Assembly: GCF_024320865.1 (NCBI RefSeq)
Contig: NZ_JANDBD010000003.1
Coordinates: forward strand, 1-64,000
Source: Mycolicibacterium arenosum
GTDB lineage: Bacteria; Actinomycetota; Actinomycetes; Mycobacteriales; Mycobacteriaceae
DNA length: 64,000 nt
Direction: 5' to 3'
Positions 25,777 to 34,995 of the stretch are shown in pieces; within the stretch, counting starts at the first letter, position 1, and each line of letters opens with the position of its first letter. The translations under genes were made by a program, and so were the position numbers. The notes beneath the pieces were generated by a model, which saw only the letters and a program-made list of their open reading frames with translations, searched no databases and had not been told where the DNA came from.

Positions 25777-26057
25777 ACAGCCGAAGGGAAGCGGGTGTTG
25801 GCCACCTGAGTCAGCCGCTGAGCGGGCATCCCCGCTCGCTCGCAGAGCTCCGCCACCGACGCCGCGGAGCGCGCGCCGAACACCGCGAAAGCCACCTCGT
25901 CTGATTCGACGAGCACGGTGACGAGCAGCTGCACCGATGCCTCCGACGCCTCGGCGAGGTCGATAAGGTGCGTCACCGCGGCGTCGAACTCAGGTGCGGT
26001 CGAGGTCGGCCAGTACCACTCAGCCAGGAAGTGCAAGTTCGATCGCGCGCACGTCAT
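25746..26057 (-). CDS. Small DUF4242-like protein
   Basis: This 103-residue protein begins MTCARSNLHFLAEWYWPTS. The C-terminal half (DEVAFAVFGARSAASVAELCERAGMPAQRLTQV) resembles the end of DUF4242/SCO4226-type ferredoxin-fold proteins, some of which bind nickel. That assignment is by eye only. It lies downstream of the LuxR-type regulator on the same strand with a 47-bp gap, so they may be cotranscribed. Its last 31 bp are antisense to the end of xthA. Confidence 0.6.
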   Translation of the reverse strand: MTCARSNLHFLAEWYWPTSTAPEFDAAVTHLIDLAEASEASVQLLVTVLVESDEVAFAVFGARSAASVAELCERAGMPAQRLTQVANTRFPSAVQVSSTSTGA

Positions 26058-26104
26058 CCAGCCACGATATGGCCGGGGGGTGCTCCCTCGAATCGGGTGT
26101 TTCC

Positions 26105-28864
26105 CTACGGATCGGTTCTGCTCATAATCCGCGCCAGCTCGGCCCTTGAGTGGATGTCGAGTTTGCGGTAGATGCGAGTTAGGTGGGCCTCTACGGTTTT
26201 CTGGCTGATGAACAGCTTGGCGGCCGTGTCGCGATTGGTGGCACCGGTCGCGGCGAGCTCAGCAACGCCGCGCTCCGTCGCGCTCAGCCCGTCCGCGTGC
26301 CGGACCGTCACGTCCACCCTGCTGAGTTCGGCACGGGCGCGCTCCGCCCACAACGGAGTCCCGACCGCCTCGAAGCCGGCGAGCGCCTTGCGTAGCAGAA
26401 CCTGCGCCGCGTCCCGGCGCCGGTTACGGCGCGCCAGTTGGCCCGCCAGCAACTCGGTGCGAGCCAGTTCGAACGGCATGGGCACCCGCCGGTGGTGATC
26501 CAGCGCGAGCGTCACCGCTTCGGTGGCACGCGCCGTGTCGCCCTGTGCGGCCAGCACGGCCGCTCGGCCGCGCGCGCCGACCGCGAGCATCCAAGGTCTG
26601 TCGAGCCGAACGGCATTGGCTTCGAACACGGTGATCAGGCGATCGGCGTCGTCGGAGCGACCTACGGCGCACATCGCCTCGACCGCGTCGGGCACGAACG
26701 ACGCCGACACGATCTCGGTGGCGCGAGGAGCTGCGAACAGCCCGTCCACCAGAGGCTGCAGCGTCACGAGCGCATCGTCGTATCGTCCGAGCGACAGGGT
26801 CAGGAAGGCGTGGTTCGAGATCGGCCACTCAATCAGTCGTTGCGACTTGCATCGGCGACCTGCGGCGAGCGCGCGTTCGGTGTCGCGCCGGACGTCATCG
26901 ACTCGGCCGCTGTACGCGTCGACCATCGCGCGCACCGACAGCGCGATGAAAATCGGCAGATCACCGCCGAGTTGCACGGCGCGTTGCATGAGGTCGGTCG
27001 CCACGACCTCCGCGGAATCCAGCCTGCCCTGCCAGACGCTGACGAGGGCAGCGTGGAAGCCGAGAAAGATGAGTTCCGTCTCCTCGCCCCTCTCGGCGCA
27101 GCGCCGCCGCAGCGCAGCCAGCTCCGCGTCGGCGTCGGCCAGCTCGCCGGACCACGCACGCAGCAACGCGTGCTGCACCCTGATGCGCGCGGCGACCGGC
27201 ACGGCTTCGTTATCGTCGTCGAGTTCTATTGCGCGCCGCAAACCCTCGTCATCGAGACCGTCGCCCACCAGGAAGCGCAACGTGGTGTGCATGCCGAGCG
27301 TGGAGCTCAAGAGGGCCGGGTGCCCGAGTGCGGTGGCCTCCGCGACGGCGTCCTTGATGTACGCCGTCGCGACCTCGGTCTCGCCGCAGTTGAAGAGCGC
27401 GTAGCTCCGCATGATGAGGATCTGCACTCGTGAGGCGGGATCGTCACACTCATCGGCGGCGCGGGCGAGCAGACCGGCCGCCTCCGCGAAACTGTCGTCG
27501 TGCAGGCGGACGTTGGCCAGCAGCGTCATCGCCTGAGCACGCAACGGACCGGGGCCGAGCCCGCCGATCACACTGTCCAGTCGAGCGCGCGCGGTGGCGA
27601 GATCGCCGGCATCGAAGTAGTTCATCGCCGCGAGGATGCGGCGCTCGGAAGTGGCGCCCCCGAGCCCGATGGCCAGATCGAGGAGTTCGGCGGCGAACGC
27701 CGGCGCTCCTCGCTGTCTGGCCGTCTGCGCCGCACCATCCAACGACGCCAACGTCTCCTGGTCGCCCTCGGCCGACGCCAGCGCCAGATGGCGCGCACGC
27801 AGTTCCGGCTCGTCCAGTATCTCGGCGAGCCTGCGATGAATCCTGCGCCTACGTGCCGGTGCGCTCGCGCTGTACACCCCACGCGCGAGGAGCGGGTGGG
27901 TGTAGCGCAACCGGTGCCCGTCGATGATGACGATGCCCTTTTCCTCGGCGTCCTCGAGCGCGGCGACCACCGCGGCGGGAGTGCTGTCGGTCGCGCGAGC
28001 CACCAACTCCACTGTCGGATCGGCCAATGCCGCCGCGGCTAACAATGCCGACTCGGCCTCCTCGCCGACGTTGCCGATCCGCAGGTGGACCACTTCGGCG
28101 AGGCTGCTCGGCAGCGAGGCTCCGGCGTCCCAGGCGCCGTCATCGGCTGCGCGAGCGAGCTCGACTGCGTAGAAGGGATTACCGCCCGATGTCTCGTGAA
28201 TCTGAAGCATCCTCGGCCGCGAGAACGACCGCCCCACCCGGTCGAACACCACCGTGTGCAACGCGCCAACGCTCAAGGGCTGCAGAGTGATCCACTGCAT
28301 GCTCTCCGGTCGCGGCAGCTCAAGCCAGGTCCGCGGCGACACGTCGTCGGCACCCGTGCGCACGGTGGCCAGGAGGCCTATCGGCCCGGCGAGTCGACGG
28401 GCCACCGCTGACACGACCTGCATGCTCGGCACGTCGAGCCATTGCACGTCGTCGATGGCGACAAGCAGGGGCGTCGCACCGGCGAGGGTGGCGAGCACCG
28501 ACGCGAACGCCGCGCCGACGGCGCGTTGGTCGGTCATCGGACCGTCGGCGTCCTCCCTGAGCATGACCCGGTCCAGGGCCAACCGCTGCGTCGGCGGCAG
28601 CCATGCGTACACCTCCGGATCGACGGAGCTCAGTAGACCCGCGAGTCCCGCATAGGCGAGCACCGTCTCAGCCGCGGAGATCCTGGTCGACAGCACCCGG
28701 AAACCCGCCGCGGTGGCCCTCTCTATGCCGTCGATCCACACCGTGGTCTTGCCGATACCGGCCTCTCCGGTGAGCATCAGCGCCGCGGGGCGTTCGGCGC
28801 TCACAGCCAGCAGCTCGGTCAGGGCGCGCTGCTCCGCGGGACGATCCACCACCCCCGTTGCCAT
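26105..28864 (-). CDS. LuxR-family regulator with AAA ATPase domain (LAL type)
   Basis: This 919-residue regulator has an N-terminal AAA/STAND ATPase with Walker A LTGEAGIGKTT (residues 31-41) and Walker B LLVAIDDVQWLD near 135. A long TPR-like helical middle follows (about 400-800), and a C-terminal LuxR HTH ends it (LSATERGVAELAATGATNRDTAAKLFISQKTVEAH and on to SRAELARIM). The size and layout match large ATP-binding LuxR regulators such as MalT. The inducer and targets are unknown. ATG 28864 has GGGAA 9 nt upstream; longer in-frame starts exist up to about 29011. Confidence 0.9.
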   Translation of the reverse strand: MATGVVDRPAEQRALTELLAVSAERPAALMLTGEAGIGKTTVWIDGIERATAAGFRVLSTRISAAETVLAYAGLAGLLSSVDPEVYAWLPPTQRLALDRVMLREDADGPMTDQRAVGAAFASVLATLAGATPLLVAIDDVQWLDVPSMQVVSAVARRLAGPIGLLATVRTGADDVSPRTWLELPRPESMQWITLQPLSVGALHTVVFDRVGRSFSRPRMLQIHETSGGNPFYAVELARAADDGAWDAGASLPSSLAEVVHLRIGNVGEEAESALLAAAALADPTVELVARATDSTPAAVVAALEDAEEKGIVIIDGHRLRYTHPLLARGVYSASAPARRRRIHRRLAEILDEPELRARHLALASAEGDQETLASLDGAAQTARQRGAPAFAAELLDLAIGLGGATSERRILAAMNYFDAGDLATARARLDSVIGGLGPGPLRAQAMTLLANVRLHDDSFAEAAGLLARAADECDDPASRVQILIMRSYALFNCGETEVATAYIKDAVAEATALGHPALLSSTLGMHTTLRFLVGDGLDDEGLRRAIELDDDNEAVPVAARIRVQHALLRAWSGELADADAELAALRRRCAERGEETELIFLGFHAALVSVWQGRLDSAEVVATDLMQRAVQLGGDLPIFIALSVRAMVDAYSGRVDDVRRDTERALAAGRRCKSQRLIEWPISNHAFLTLSLGRYDDALVTLQPLVDGLFAAPRATEIVSASFVPDAVEAMCAVGRSDDADRLITVFEANAVRLDRPWMLAVGARGRAAVLAAQGDTARATEAVTLALDHHRRVPMPFELARTELLAGQLARRNRRRDAAQVLLRKALAGFEAVGTPLWAERARAELSRVDVTVRHADGLSATERGVAELAATGATNRDTAAKLFISQKTVEAHLTRIYRKLDIHSRAELARIMSRTDP

Positions 28865-29037
28865 TCGTGCATGTTCCCAGCCGATATCGATCCTTACAAC
28901 TGGAATCGAGCTAACTTCTGCCGTCGGCATCGAACGTCGATGAGCAGACACTTCCGCAGCCCCGCCGACAGCAAAGCAATTCCGTCGGTTAGCATCGCTA
29001 TTGTCGAACACATGTTCGAATCATTGGAGCCGTGCTT

Positions 29038-29418
29038 GTGAGAATCCTCGTCGCGACCGCTCACACCCAGGGCACGAACCCCAGCGACTATCACTATTGC
29101 GTCGAGGGCGAACTGGTGTGGATCCAGACCCCTTGCGATCGGGAGGAGTGCGGCTGCGCACGGGGTTTCGCCGGCGCGTCCTCACACCGCGCGACGACCA
29201 CCGCCATGGTCGTCGAGTCGGAGATGACGCGCGACGACGTCGTACTGGCCTTCAGTACCAGCCTGCCGGACGGCGGCTGGCCGCTCGCGTGGGCGGAAGA
29301 CGTCGCGGACGACAACCTCGAGATCGCCAGTCGGCTGCCCGCAGGCGCGATCATCGTCCGCAATGCTGACGACCTGTTCCTGAGGGGCGCGCTGTTCCGA
29401 GTCCCACCCGCGGCTTAG
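29038..29418 (+). CDS. Conserved small actinobacterial protein of unknown function
   Basis: This 126-residue protein begins RILVATAHTQGTNPSDYHYCVEGELVWIQTPCDREECGCARGFAGASSHRATTT. Cys-rich positions (PCDREECGCARG) suggest a metal or disulfide site. I recall similar small mycobacterial proteins of unknown function but can name no pathway. GTG 29038 has GGAG 8 nt upstream and is preferred to GTG 29032. It diverges from the LuxR regulator and converges on the MFS gene with a 3-bp gap. Confidence 0.7.
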   Translation: MRILVATAHTQGTNPSDYHYCVEGELVWIQTPCDREECGCARGFAGASSHRATTTAMVVESEMTRDDVVLAFSTSLPDGGWPLAWAEDVADDNLEIASRLPAGAIIVRNADDLFLRGALFRVPPAA

Positions 29419-29421
29419 GCG

Positions 29422-31185
29422 TTAGGAGACGTTGTCGGCGCCAGGAGCGTCGGCATAGCGGCCGGGGTTGAACAGCGACGCGATCGCACCGATGACCATC
29501 ATCACGGCCGCCGCGATGAACACGACGGTGAGCCCGGAGTGGAACGGCTCGGTGATGAGCTGCGGGAAGAACGTCTTGCCCGTCAGCACCTCGGCGTCGA
29601 CGCCCGGCGCGTCGAGCGCACCCGACGGGCCCAGCAGTTCCTCGATGGGGTTGTAACCGAGGAACGCGGCGAACAGGCTGCCGACCGGCGGTAGATCGGC
29701 CACCTGCCGGGCCACGTCGGCCGAAACACCCTGCGCCTGAAGGCCGTTGTACATCGCCGACGGCAGCGTTTGGGCGAGGCCGACGATCATCAGCGAGAAG
29801 AAGACGCCGATGGACAGCGAGCTGCCCGCGTTGAAGAACGTCGACCGCACGCCGGAGGCGGCGCCGCGCTGATCGGCGGGCACGCTCGACATGATGGCCG
29901 CGGTGTTCGGTGCGGTGAAGAACCCGCCGCCGACACCGTTCAGGAACACCAACAGCGCGAAGATCCAGTAGTCGAAGTTCACCGGAATCAGCAGCAGCGC
30001 AACGAATGACGCGGCCATCAGAAGCATGCCACCGACGGTCAGCGGCCGCGCCCCGATCCGATCCGACAGCCAACCTGCGAACGGCGCGGACACCAGGAAG
30101 CCGAACGTGGCCGGCAACAGGTAGATGCCCGCCCACAGCGGCGTCGACTCGAAGCTGTAGCCGTGCAGGGGAAGCCAGATGCCCTGTAACCAGATGATCA
30201 GCATGAACTGCAGGCCACCGCGGCCCACCGAGGACATCAGCCCGGCCAGGTTGCCCATGCCGAACGTCGCGGATCTGAACAGCCGGATGTCGACCATCGG
30301 CGAATCGACGCGTAGTTCGACGAGGACGAACCCGACCAGAAGCAGCAGCCCGACGCCGATCGAACCGAGCACCCAGGGGCTCGTCCAGCCGGTGCTGGAG
30401 TCGCCGTAGGGCTGAATGCCGTAGGTGATGCCGACGAGCAAGACCGTCAGCCCGAGTCCGAACGTCACCGCACCGACCCAGTCCAGCCGGCCGGGGGTGC
30501 GGGCACCCAGTTCGCGCAGCGAACGGTAGCTCCAGACGGTGCCGAGGATGCCGATCGGAACGCCTACCCAGAACACGGCCTGCCAGTGCCATTCGGACAG
30601 GACGCCACCGACCAGCAGGCCCAGGAAGGAGCCCGCCACAGCGGCGACCATGTTCACGCCGAGCGCCATGCCGCGCTGTTTGGCCGGGAACGCGTCGGTG
30701 AGGATCGCCGATGACGAGGCCATGAGCATCGCGCCGCCGATGCCCTGGATCACCCGCCACGCGATCAGCCAGACGGCGCCGCCGCCCAGGTGGAAGGGGT
30801 CGAAGGACAGCGCGACGGCCGCCACGGTGAAGACGACGAAGCCGAGGTTGTAGATCTTCACGCGGCCGAACATGTCGCCGAGGCGGCCGAACGGCACGAC
30901 CAGCACCGCCGTCACCACCAGGTAGCCCATGATCATCCAGAGCAGGTAGCTGACGTTGCCCGGCGACAGCGGGTTCAACCCGATGCCGCGGAAGATCGCG
31001 GGCAGCGAGATCAGCACGATGGACGCGTTGATCGCCGCCAGAAGGATGCCCAACGTGGTGTTGGACAGCACGATCCACTTGTAGCGCGGGTGATCGTGGT
31101 CCATCCGCGACCGCCGGCGGGCAGTCGCGGACAGGGCCTCGTCGGTAGTCCGGGCGGTGTCGGTCATCTCGATCTCAGTCGTCAT
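29422..31185 (-). CDS. MFS transporter, DHA2 (EmrB/QacA) drug-exporter type
   Basis: This 587-residue membrane protein has about 14 helices. Helix 1 is WIVLSNTTLGILLAAINASIVLISLP, followed by the motif-A loop PFGRLGDMFGRVKIYNLGF and the antiporter motif-C-like VAAVAGSFLGLLVGGVL. These are hallmarks of 14-TM proton-driven drug exporters; the substrate is unknown. ATG 31185 is the likely start. It is divergent from thiD across 144 bp holding an AT-rich palindromic island, a reasonable place for a regulator site. Confidence 0.9.
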   Translation of the reverse strand: MTTEIEMTDTARTTDEALSATARRRSRMDHDHPRYKWIVLSNTTLGILLAAINASIVLISLPAIFRGIGLNPLSPGNVSYLLWMIMGYLVVTAVLVVPFGRLGDMFGRVKIYNLGFVVFTVAAVALSFDPFHLGGGAVWLIAWRVIQGIGGAMLMASSSAILTDAFPAKQRGMALGVNMVAAVAGSFLGLLVGGVLSEWHWQAVFWVGVPIGILGTVWSYRSLRELGARTPGRLDWVGAVTFGLGLTVLLVGITYGIQPYGDSSTGWTSPWVLGSIGVGLLLLVGFVLVELRVDSPMVDIRLFRSATFGMGNLAGLMSSVGRGGLQFMLIIWLQGIWLPLHGYSFESTPLWAGIYLLPATFGFLVSAPFAGWLSDRIGARPLTVGGMLLMAASFVALLLIPVNFDYWIFALLVFLNGVGGGFFTAPNTAAIMSSVPADQRGAASGVRSTFFNAGSSLSIGVFFSLMIVGLAQTLPSAMYNGLQAQGVSADVARQVADLPPVGSLFAAFLGYNPIEELLGPSGALDAPGVDAEVLTGKTFFPQLITEPFHSGLTVVFIAAAVMMVIGAIASLFNPGRYADAPGADNVS

Positions 31186-31230
31186 CTCTTCGCACAATCC
31201 GAATCCGGCCGTATCCGGCCCACGCCAAAA

Positions 31231-31250
31231 TACATATGTTAGCTATACAA
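31231..31250. promoter_or_regulatory. AT-rich palindromic island between the MFS gene and thiD
   Basis: TACATATGTTAGCTATACAA stands out from the GC-rich surroundings and contains the 8-bp palindrome ACATATGT. It sits 46 bp upstream of the MFS start and may be its promoter or operator. Just beside it ATCCGGCC is directly repeated. Confidence 0.35.
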
Positions 31251-31316
31251 AGGATCTCCGGGCAATTCCATTCCCCGCAGGAGCCGCCTTCGCGACCCGT
31301 GGCGAGCGCCCCTCTC

Positions 31317-31322
31317 TACCCT
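31317..31322 (+). promoter_or_regulatory. thiD: -10 element (TACCCT) for leaderless thiD
   Basis: TACCCT ends 7 nt before ATG 31330, with no Shine-Dalgarno sequence. Confidence 0.5.
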
Positions 31323-31329
31323 TGAGCTC

Positions 31330-32160
31330 ATGGACTACCTGCCGTTGACTCCGCCGGGCCAGACCCCGCTGCGCGTCATGACGATCGCGGGCACCGACTC
31401 GGGCGGCGGTGCGGGCATTCAGGCCGACTCCCGCACGTTCGCGATGCTCGGAGTGCACGGGTGCGTCGCCGTCGTCGCGGTGACCGTGCAGAACTCGGTC
31501 GGCGTCAAGGGATTTCACGAGCTTCCACTCGACATCGTCGCCGGCCAGATCGAGGCCGTCGCGGGAGACATCGGCATCCAGGCCGCCAAGACCGGCATGC
31601 TCGCCTCGTCGGAGATCATCGGCGCCGTCGCCGACACCTGGCGCGGATTGGATGACGAGGTCCCGCTCGTCGTCGATCCGGTGTGCGCGTCCATGCACGG
31701 CGACCCGCTCCTGCATCCGTCGGCGCTCGACGCGCTGCGCTCGGAGCTGTTCCCGCTGGCCACCCTGGTCACGCCGAATCTCGACGAAGTGCGGCTGATC
31801 GTCGGAATCGACGTCGTCGACTCGAAGTCCCAGCGCGACGCCGCCCGCGCCCTGCACGCGCTCGGGCCGGCGTGGGCCCTGGTCAAGGGCGGGCACCTGC
31901 GGTCGTCCGATCACAGCCCGGATGTCCTCTTCGACGGCACCGAGTTCCACGAGTTCGACGCCGACCGCATCGACACCCCCCACGACCACGGCGCCGGTGA
32001 CACCCTGGCCGCGGCCGCAGCGTGCGCGCTGGCGCACGGCTTCCCGGTGCCCGACGCGGTGGCGTTCGCCAAGGCGTGGGTCACCGAATGTCTGCGCGCC
32101 GCATACCCGTTGGGCCACGGGCACGGCCCGGTGTCGGCACTGTTCAGGCTCAACGCGTGA
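31330..32160 (+). CDS. thiD: Hydroxymethylpyrimidine/phosphomethylpyrimidine kinase
   Basis: This 276-residue ribokinase-fold enzyme phosphorylates HMP and HMP-P in thiamine synthesis. Motifs are TIAGTDSGGGAGIQADSRTF near 18-37, AAKTGMLAS near 95, VVDPVCASMHGDPLL near 125 and the anion-hole HDHGAGDTLAAAAA near 220. In M. tuberculosis thiC precedes thiD; here a divergent MFS gene is upstream, so thiC is not adjacent. It is coupled by GTGA to a hydrolase. Confidence 0.94.
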   Translation: MDYLPLTPPGQTPLRVMTIAGTDSGGGAGIQADSRTFAMLGVHGCVAVVAVTVQNSVGVKGFHELPLDIVAGQIEAVAGDIGIQAAKTGMLASSEIIGAVADTWRGLDDEVPLVVDPVCASMHGDPLLHPSALDALRSELFPLATLVTPNLDEVRLIVGIDVVDSKSQRDAARALHALGPAWALVKGGHLRSSDHSPDVLFDGTEFHEFDADRIDTPHDHGAGDTLAAAAACALAHGFPVPDAVAFAKAWVTECLRAAYPLGHGHGPVSALFRLNA

Positions 32161-32771
32161 CGCTCGACGACATCGCGGGTATCGCCCACGAACCGGAGGG
32201 CAGCCCGGTGGGCGCCGTCGTACTCACGCACGGCGCAGGCGGTAACCGGGACGGCGCTCTGCTGGTCGGGCTGTGCGATGAGTGGGCCGGCCGCGGCTGG
32301 CTCGCGATCCGCTACAACCTGCCGTACCGGCGGCGCAGGCCGAAGGGCCCGCCGTCGGGGTCGGCGAAAGCGGATCAGGAGGGCGTCGTCGAAGCCGTCG
32401 AGCTGGCCAGGGGGCTGACGGACGGGCCCGTGGTGGCGGGCGGTCACTCGTACGGCGGCCGGATGACGTCCGTGGCGGTGGCCGACGGGCTCGCGGTCGA
32501 CGTGCTCGCGCTGACGTCCTATCCCCTGCATCCGCCCGGCAAACCGGAGCGGGCACGCACCGAGCACCTGCCCGCCATCGCGGTGCCGACCGTGTTCACC
32601 CACGGCACGGCCGATCCGTTCGGGTCGCCGGAGGAGATGCGGGCCGCGCTCGCACTCGTCGGTGCCGCAACGGAGTTCGTCGAGATCACCGGCGCCAGAC
32701 ACGACCTCGGTTCCAAGTCCCTGAACGTGCCGGCACTGGCCGTCGACGCGGCCCTTCGACTGCTCGGGTGA
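32157..32771 (+). CDS. Alpha/beta hydrolase (Rv0421c-like)
   Basis: This 204-residue protein is of the KANSL3/Tex30 or dienelactone-hydrolase-like type: VVLTHGAGGNRDGALL (oxyanion region), the nucleophile elbow GGHSYGGRM near residue 100, PTVFTHGTADPFG carrying the acid, and TGARHDLG with the His. The substrate is unknown. GTG 32157 overlaps the thiD stop, the same pairing as Rv0422c-Rv0421c. Confidence 0.87.
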   Translation: MTLDDIAGIAHEPEGSPVGAVVLTHGAGGNRDGALLVGLCDEWAGRGWLAIRYNLPYRRRRPKGPPSGSAKADQEGVVEAVELARGLTDGPVVAGGHSYGGRMTSVAVADGLAVDVLALTSYPLHPPGKPERARTEHLPAIAVPTVFTHGTADPFGSPEEMRAALALVGAATEFVEITGARHDLGSKSLNVPALAVDAALRLLG

Positions 32772-32799
32772 CCGTCCGTCACCGTGCCGGGGATGCTGC

Positions 32800-32805
32800 T
32801 ACCTT
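32800..32805 (+). promoter_or_regulatory. -10 element (TACCTT) for leaderless start 32812
   Basis: TACCTT ends 6 nt before GTG 32812, so the transcript would begin at the start codon. AGAG directly abuts the GTG, too close to act as a ribosome site. Confidence 0.5.
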
Positions 32806-32811
32806 CCAGAG

Positions 32812-33447
32812 GTGACCTGGCCTTCCGGAGACCCGAACCAACCTTATGGCGGGCAACCGCCGCCACCACCCGGTGGATCCTGGCCGCCGCCTCCCGGACC
32901 CCAGCAGCCCGCTTACGGGGCGCCGCCACCGCCACCACCGCTGCCCTACGGCGGCGCGTCCTACGGTCAGGGCGGACCCGGCTATCCGTACACCCCGCCC
33001 AAGAAATCCAAGAAGCCGTTGATCATCGGCCTTTCGGTCCTGGGCGTGCTGATACTGCTCGGAATCGGCGTGCTGATCATCGGGGTGTTCGCGCTGAAGG
33101 ACAACACCATCGCCACCAACATGAAGGTCGGCGACTGCATCACCGACCTCCCCAGCGATGCGCGGGTCATGACGCTGCCGACGACCGACTGCGCCCAGCC
33201 GCATTCGGGTGAGGTGTACGCCGTCATCGACATGCCGGACGGCGACTACCCCGGTCAGTCGAAGATCGACGCGTACCAGAACAGGTGCCCCGACGAGCTG
33301 TTGTCGATCGCCCCGGACGCGATCGACGACGACTCGATCGGCATCTACGTGCTGTACCCGACACCGGAGACGTGGAAGCAGGACGACCGGGCGATCACCT
33401 GCATCGCGACGTTCGATCCGAAGCGGTCGGGATCGCTCACGGAGTGA
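32812..33447 (+). CDS. Pro-rich membrane protein with septum-formation-like domain
   Basis: This 211-residue protein has an N-terminal Pro/Gly/Tyr-rich cytoplasmic segment (residues 1-63) with poly-proline runs, then KKSKKP, one membrane helix (LIIGLSVLGVLILLGIGVLIIGVFAL) and an extracytoplasmic domain. The domain has paired cysteines (VGDCITDLPSD, TDCAQPHSGEVYAVIDMPDGDYPG, NRCPDEL, ITCIATF) like the Septum_form/DUF4190-linked family. A role at the septum is only suggested by the family name. Confidence 0.82.
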   Translation: MTWPSGDPNQPYGGQPPPPPGGSWPPPPGPQQPAYGAPPPPPPLPYGGASYGQGGPGYPYTPPKKSKKPLIIGLSVLGVLILLGIGVLIIGVFALKDNTIATNMKVGDCITDLPSDARVMTLPTTDCAQPHSGEVYAVIDMPDGDYPGQSKIDAYQNRCPDELLSIAPDAIDDDSIGIYVLYPTPETWKQDDRAITCIATFDPKRSGSLTE

Positions 33448-33452
33448 GGTAG

Positions 33453-33471
33453 CTGGTACCCCTGGTACCGT
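33453..33471 (+). promoter_or_regulatory. Leaderless promoter with CTGGTACC direct repeats
   Basis: CTGGTACC occurs at 33453-33460 and 33462-33469, a 9-bp period. The second copy contains the -10 hexamer TACCGT (33466-33471), which ends 6 nt before ATG 33478. The repeats could be a regulator site overlapping the monooxygenase promoter. Confidence 0.45.
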
Positions 33472-33477
33472 CACCGC

Positions 33478-34965
33478 ATGCCTTCGGAACACCATGACGC
33501 GGTCATCGTGGGTGCCGGTTTCGCCGGCATCGGGGCCGCCATCCAGCTGAAACGCCTCGGCTACGAGAACATCGTCATCCTCGAGCGCGAGGACGATCTG
33601 GGCGGAACCTGGTACGTCAACCACTACCCCGGCCTGGCCGTCGACGTCCCCACCACGACCTACTCGTACTACTTCGAACCCAATCCGAACTGGTCGCGGT
33701 TGTTCACCCCCGGACCGGAGATCAAGCAGTACGCCGACCACGTCGCCGACAAGTACGACGTGCGCCGCCACATCCGCTACAACACCGTGGTCGAGGGGGC
33801 CCGCTGGGACGAGGACGCCTCGCTCTGGCGCATCGCTTTACGTGACGGTGCGACCGTCTCAGCGCGCTTCCTGCTGACCGCCACCGGCTTCCTGTCACAG
33901 CCGAAGGTGCCGGAGATCGCGGGTATCGAGACGTTCGAGGGCAAGGTCATCCACACCACGGAGTGGGAGGACGACTTCGACGCCGCGGGCAAGCGGATCG
34001 CCGTGATCGGCACCGGAGCGACCGCGGTACAGCTGATCCCCGAGCTCGCCAAGCGGGCCGCAGATCTGACCGTGTATCAGCGCACCCCGATCTGGGTGGT
34101 GCCGAAGATCGACGTCCGGTTCGGCGAGCGCGCCAAGCGGCTGTTCGCACGGGTGCCGGTGACGCAACGCGTGATCCGCTGGCTGACCGACAGCATTTAC
34201 GAGGTGATGGTCTCGGTGGCGGTCCGCCACTACGGCACCTTCCGCGGGCGGTTCAACATCTCGGCGGCCGACCTGTCGAAGATCCACCGCTTCGCGACGA
34301 TCCGCGACAAGGACCTGCGTCGCAGACTCACGCCGGACTACGACTTCGGTTGCAAGCGACCGACATTCAGCAACGGCTACTACCGCGCCTTCACCAAGCC
34401 GCACGTACACCTGCAGGACGCGGGCATCGCACGCATCGAGGCCGACGGCATCGTCGGCAACGACGGCGGCAAGAACGTCGTCGACACCCTGGTGCTCGCC
34501 ACCGGCTTCGACCTGTGGGAGGCGAACTTCCCCGCCGTCGAGATCATCGGCCGCGACGGTCGCAACCTCGGGAAGTGGTGGCGCGAAACCAGGTTCCAGG
34601 CCTACCAGGGCGTGTCGATGCCCTACTTCCCGAACTACCTCAGCCTCGCCAGCCCGTACGCCTTCCTCGGCCTGAACTTCTTCAACACCATGGAGTACCA
34701 GATGCGGCTCATGGACCGCCTCTTCTCCGAGGTGAAGCGCAGAGGCGCAACGACTTTCGAGGTGACGGAGCAGGCCAACACGGCGTTTCTCGATCGGATG
34801 ACCGAGCTCCTGGGCGAGTCACTGTTCACCATGGGCAACTGCGCCACCGCGAGGTCGTACTACTTCAACCCCGCGGGCGAGCCCACGCTGCTGCGCCCGT
34901 CGTCGACGGAGTCCGCCATCAAGGAGGCCTCCGAGTTCCCGCTCAGCGACTACCAGATCGTCTGA
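33478..34965 (+). CDS. Flavin-containing Baeyer-Villiger-type monooxygenase
   Basis: This 495-residue flavoprotein has an N-terminal FAD Rossmann motif VIVGAGFAGIGAAIQLKRLG (residues 9-28), the GGTWYVNHYPGLAVD active-site region, the BVMO fingerprint FEGKVIHTTEWED near 150, and the NADPH motif IAVIGTGATAVQLIPEL near 177. It uses NADPH and O2 to oxygenate ketones or heteroatoms; the substrate is unknown, with ketones or steroid-like compounds possible. ATG 33478 is supported by an ideal leaderless -10 element. It is followed by a DoxX-like gene. Confidence 0.9.
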   Translation: MPSEHHDAVIVGAGFAGIGAAIQLKRLGYENIVILEREDDLGGTWYVNHYPGLAVDVPTTTYSYYFEPNPNWSRLFTPGPEIKQYADHVADKYDVRRHIRYNTVVEGARWDEDASLWRIALRDGATVSARFLLTATGFLSQPKVPEIAGIETFEGKVIHTTEWEDDFDAAGKRIAVIGTGATAVQLIPELAKRAADLTVYQRTPIWVVPKIDVRFGERAKRLFARVPVTQRVIRWLTDSIYEVMVSVAVRHYGTFRGRFNISAADLSKIHRFATIRDKDLRRRLTPDYDFGCKRPTFSNGYYRAFTKPHVHLQDAGIARIEADGIVGNDGGKNVVDTLVLATGFDLWEANFPAVEIIGRDGRNLGKWWRETRFQAYQGVSMPYFPNYLSLASPYAFLGLNFFNTMEYQMRLMDRLFSEVKRRGATTFEVTEQANTAFLDRMTELLGESLFTMGNCATARSYYFNPAGEPTLLRPSSTESAIKEASEFPLSDYQIV

Positions 34966-34995
34966 CACACCACACCATTGGAGAAGGAGTACACC

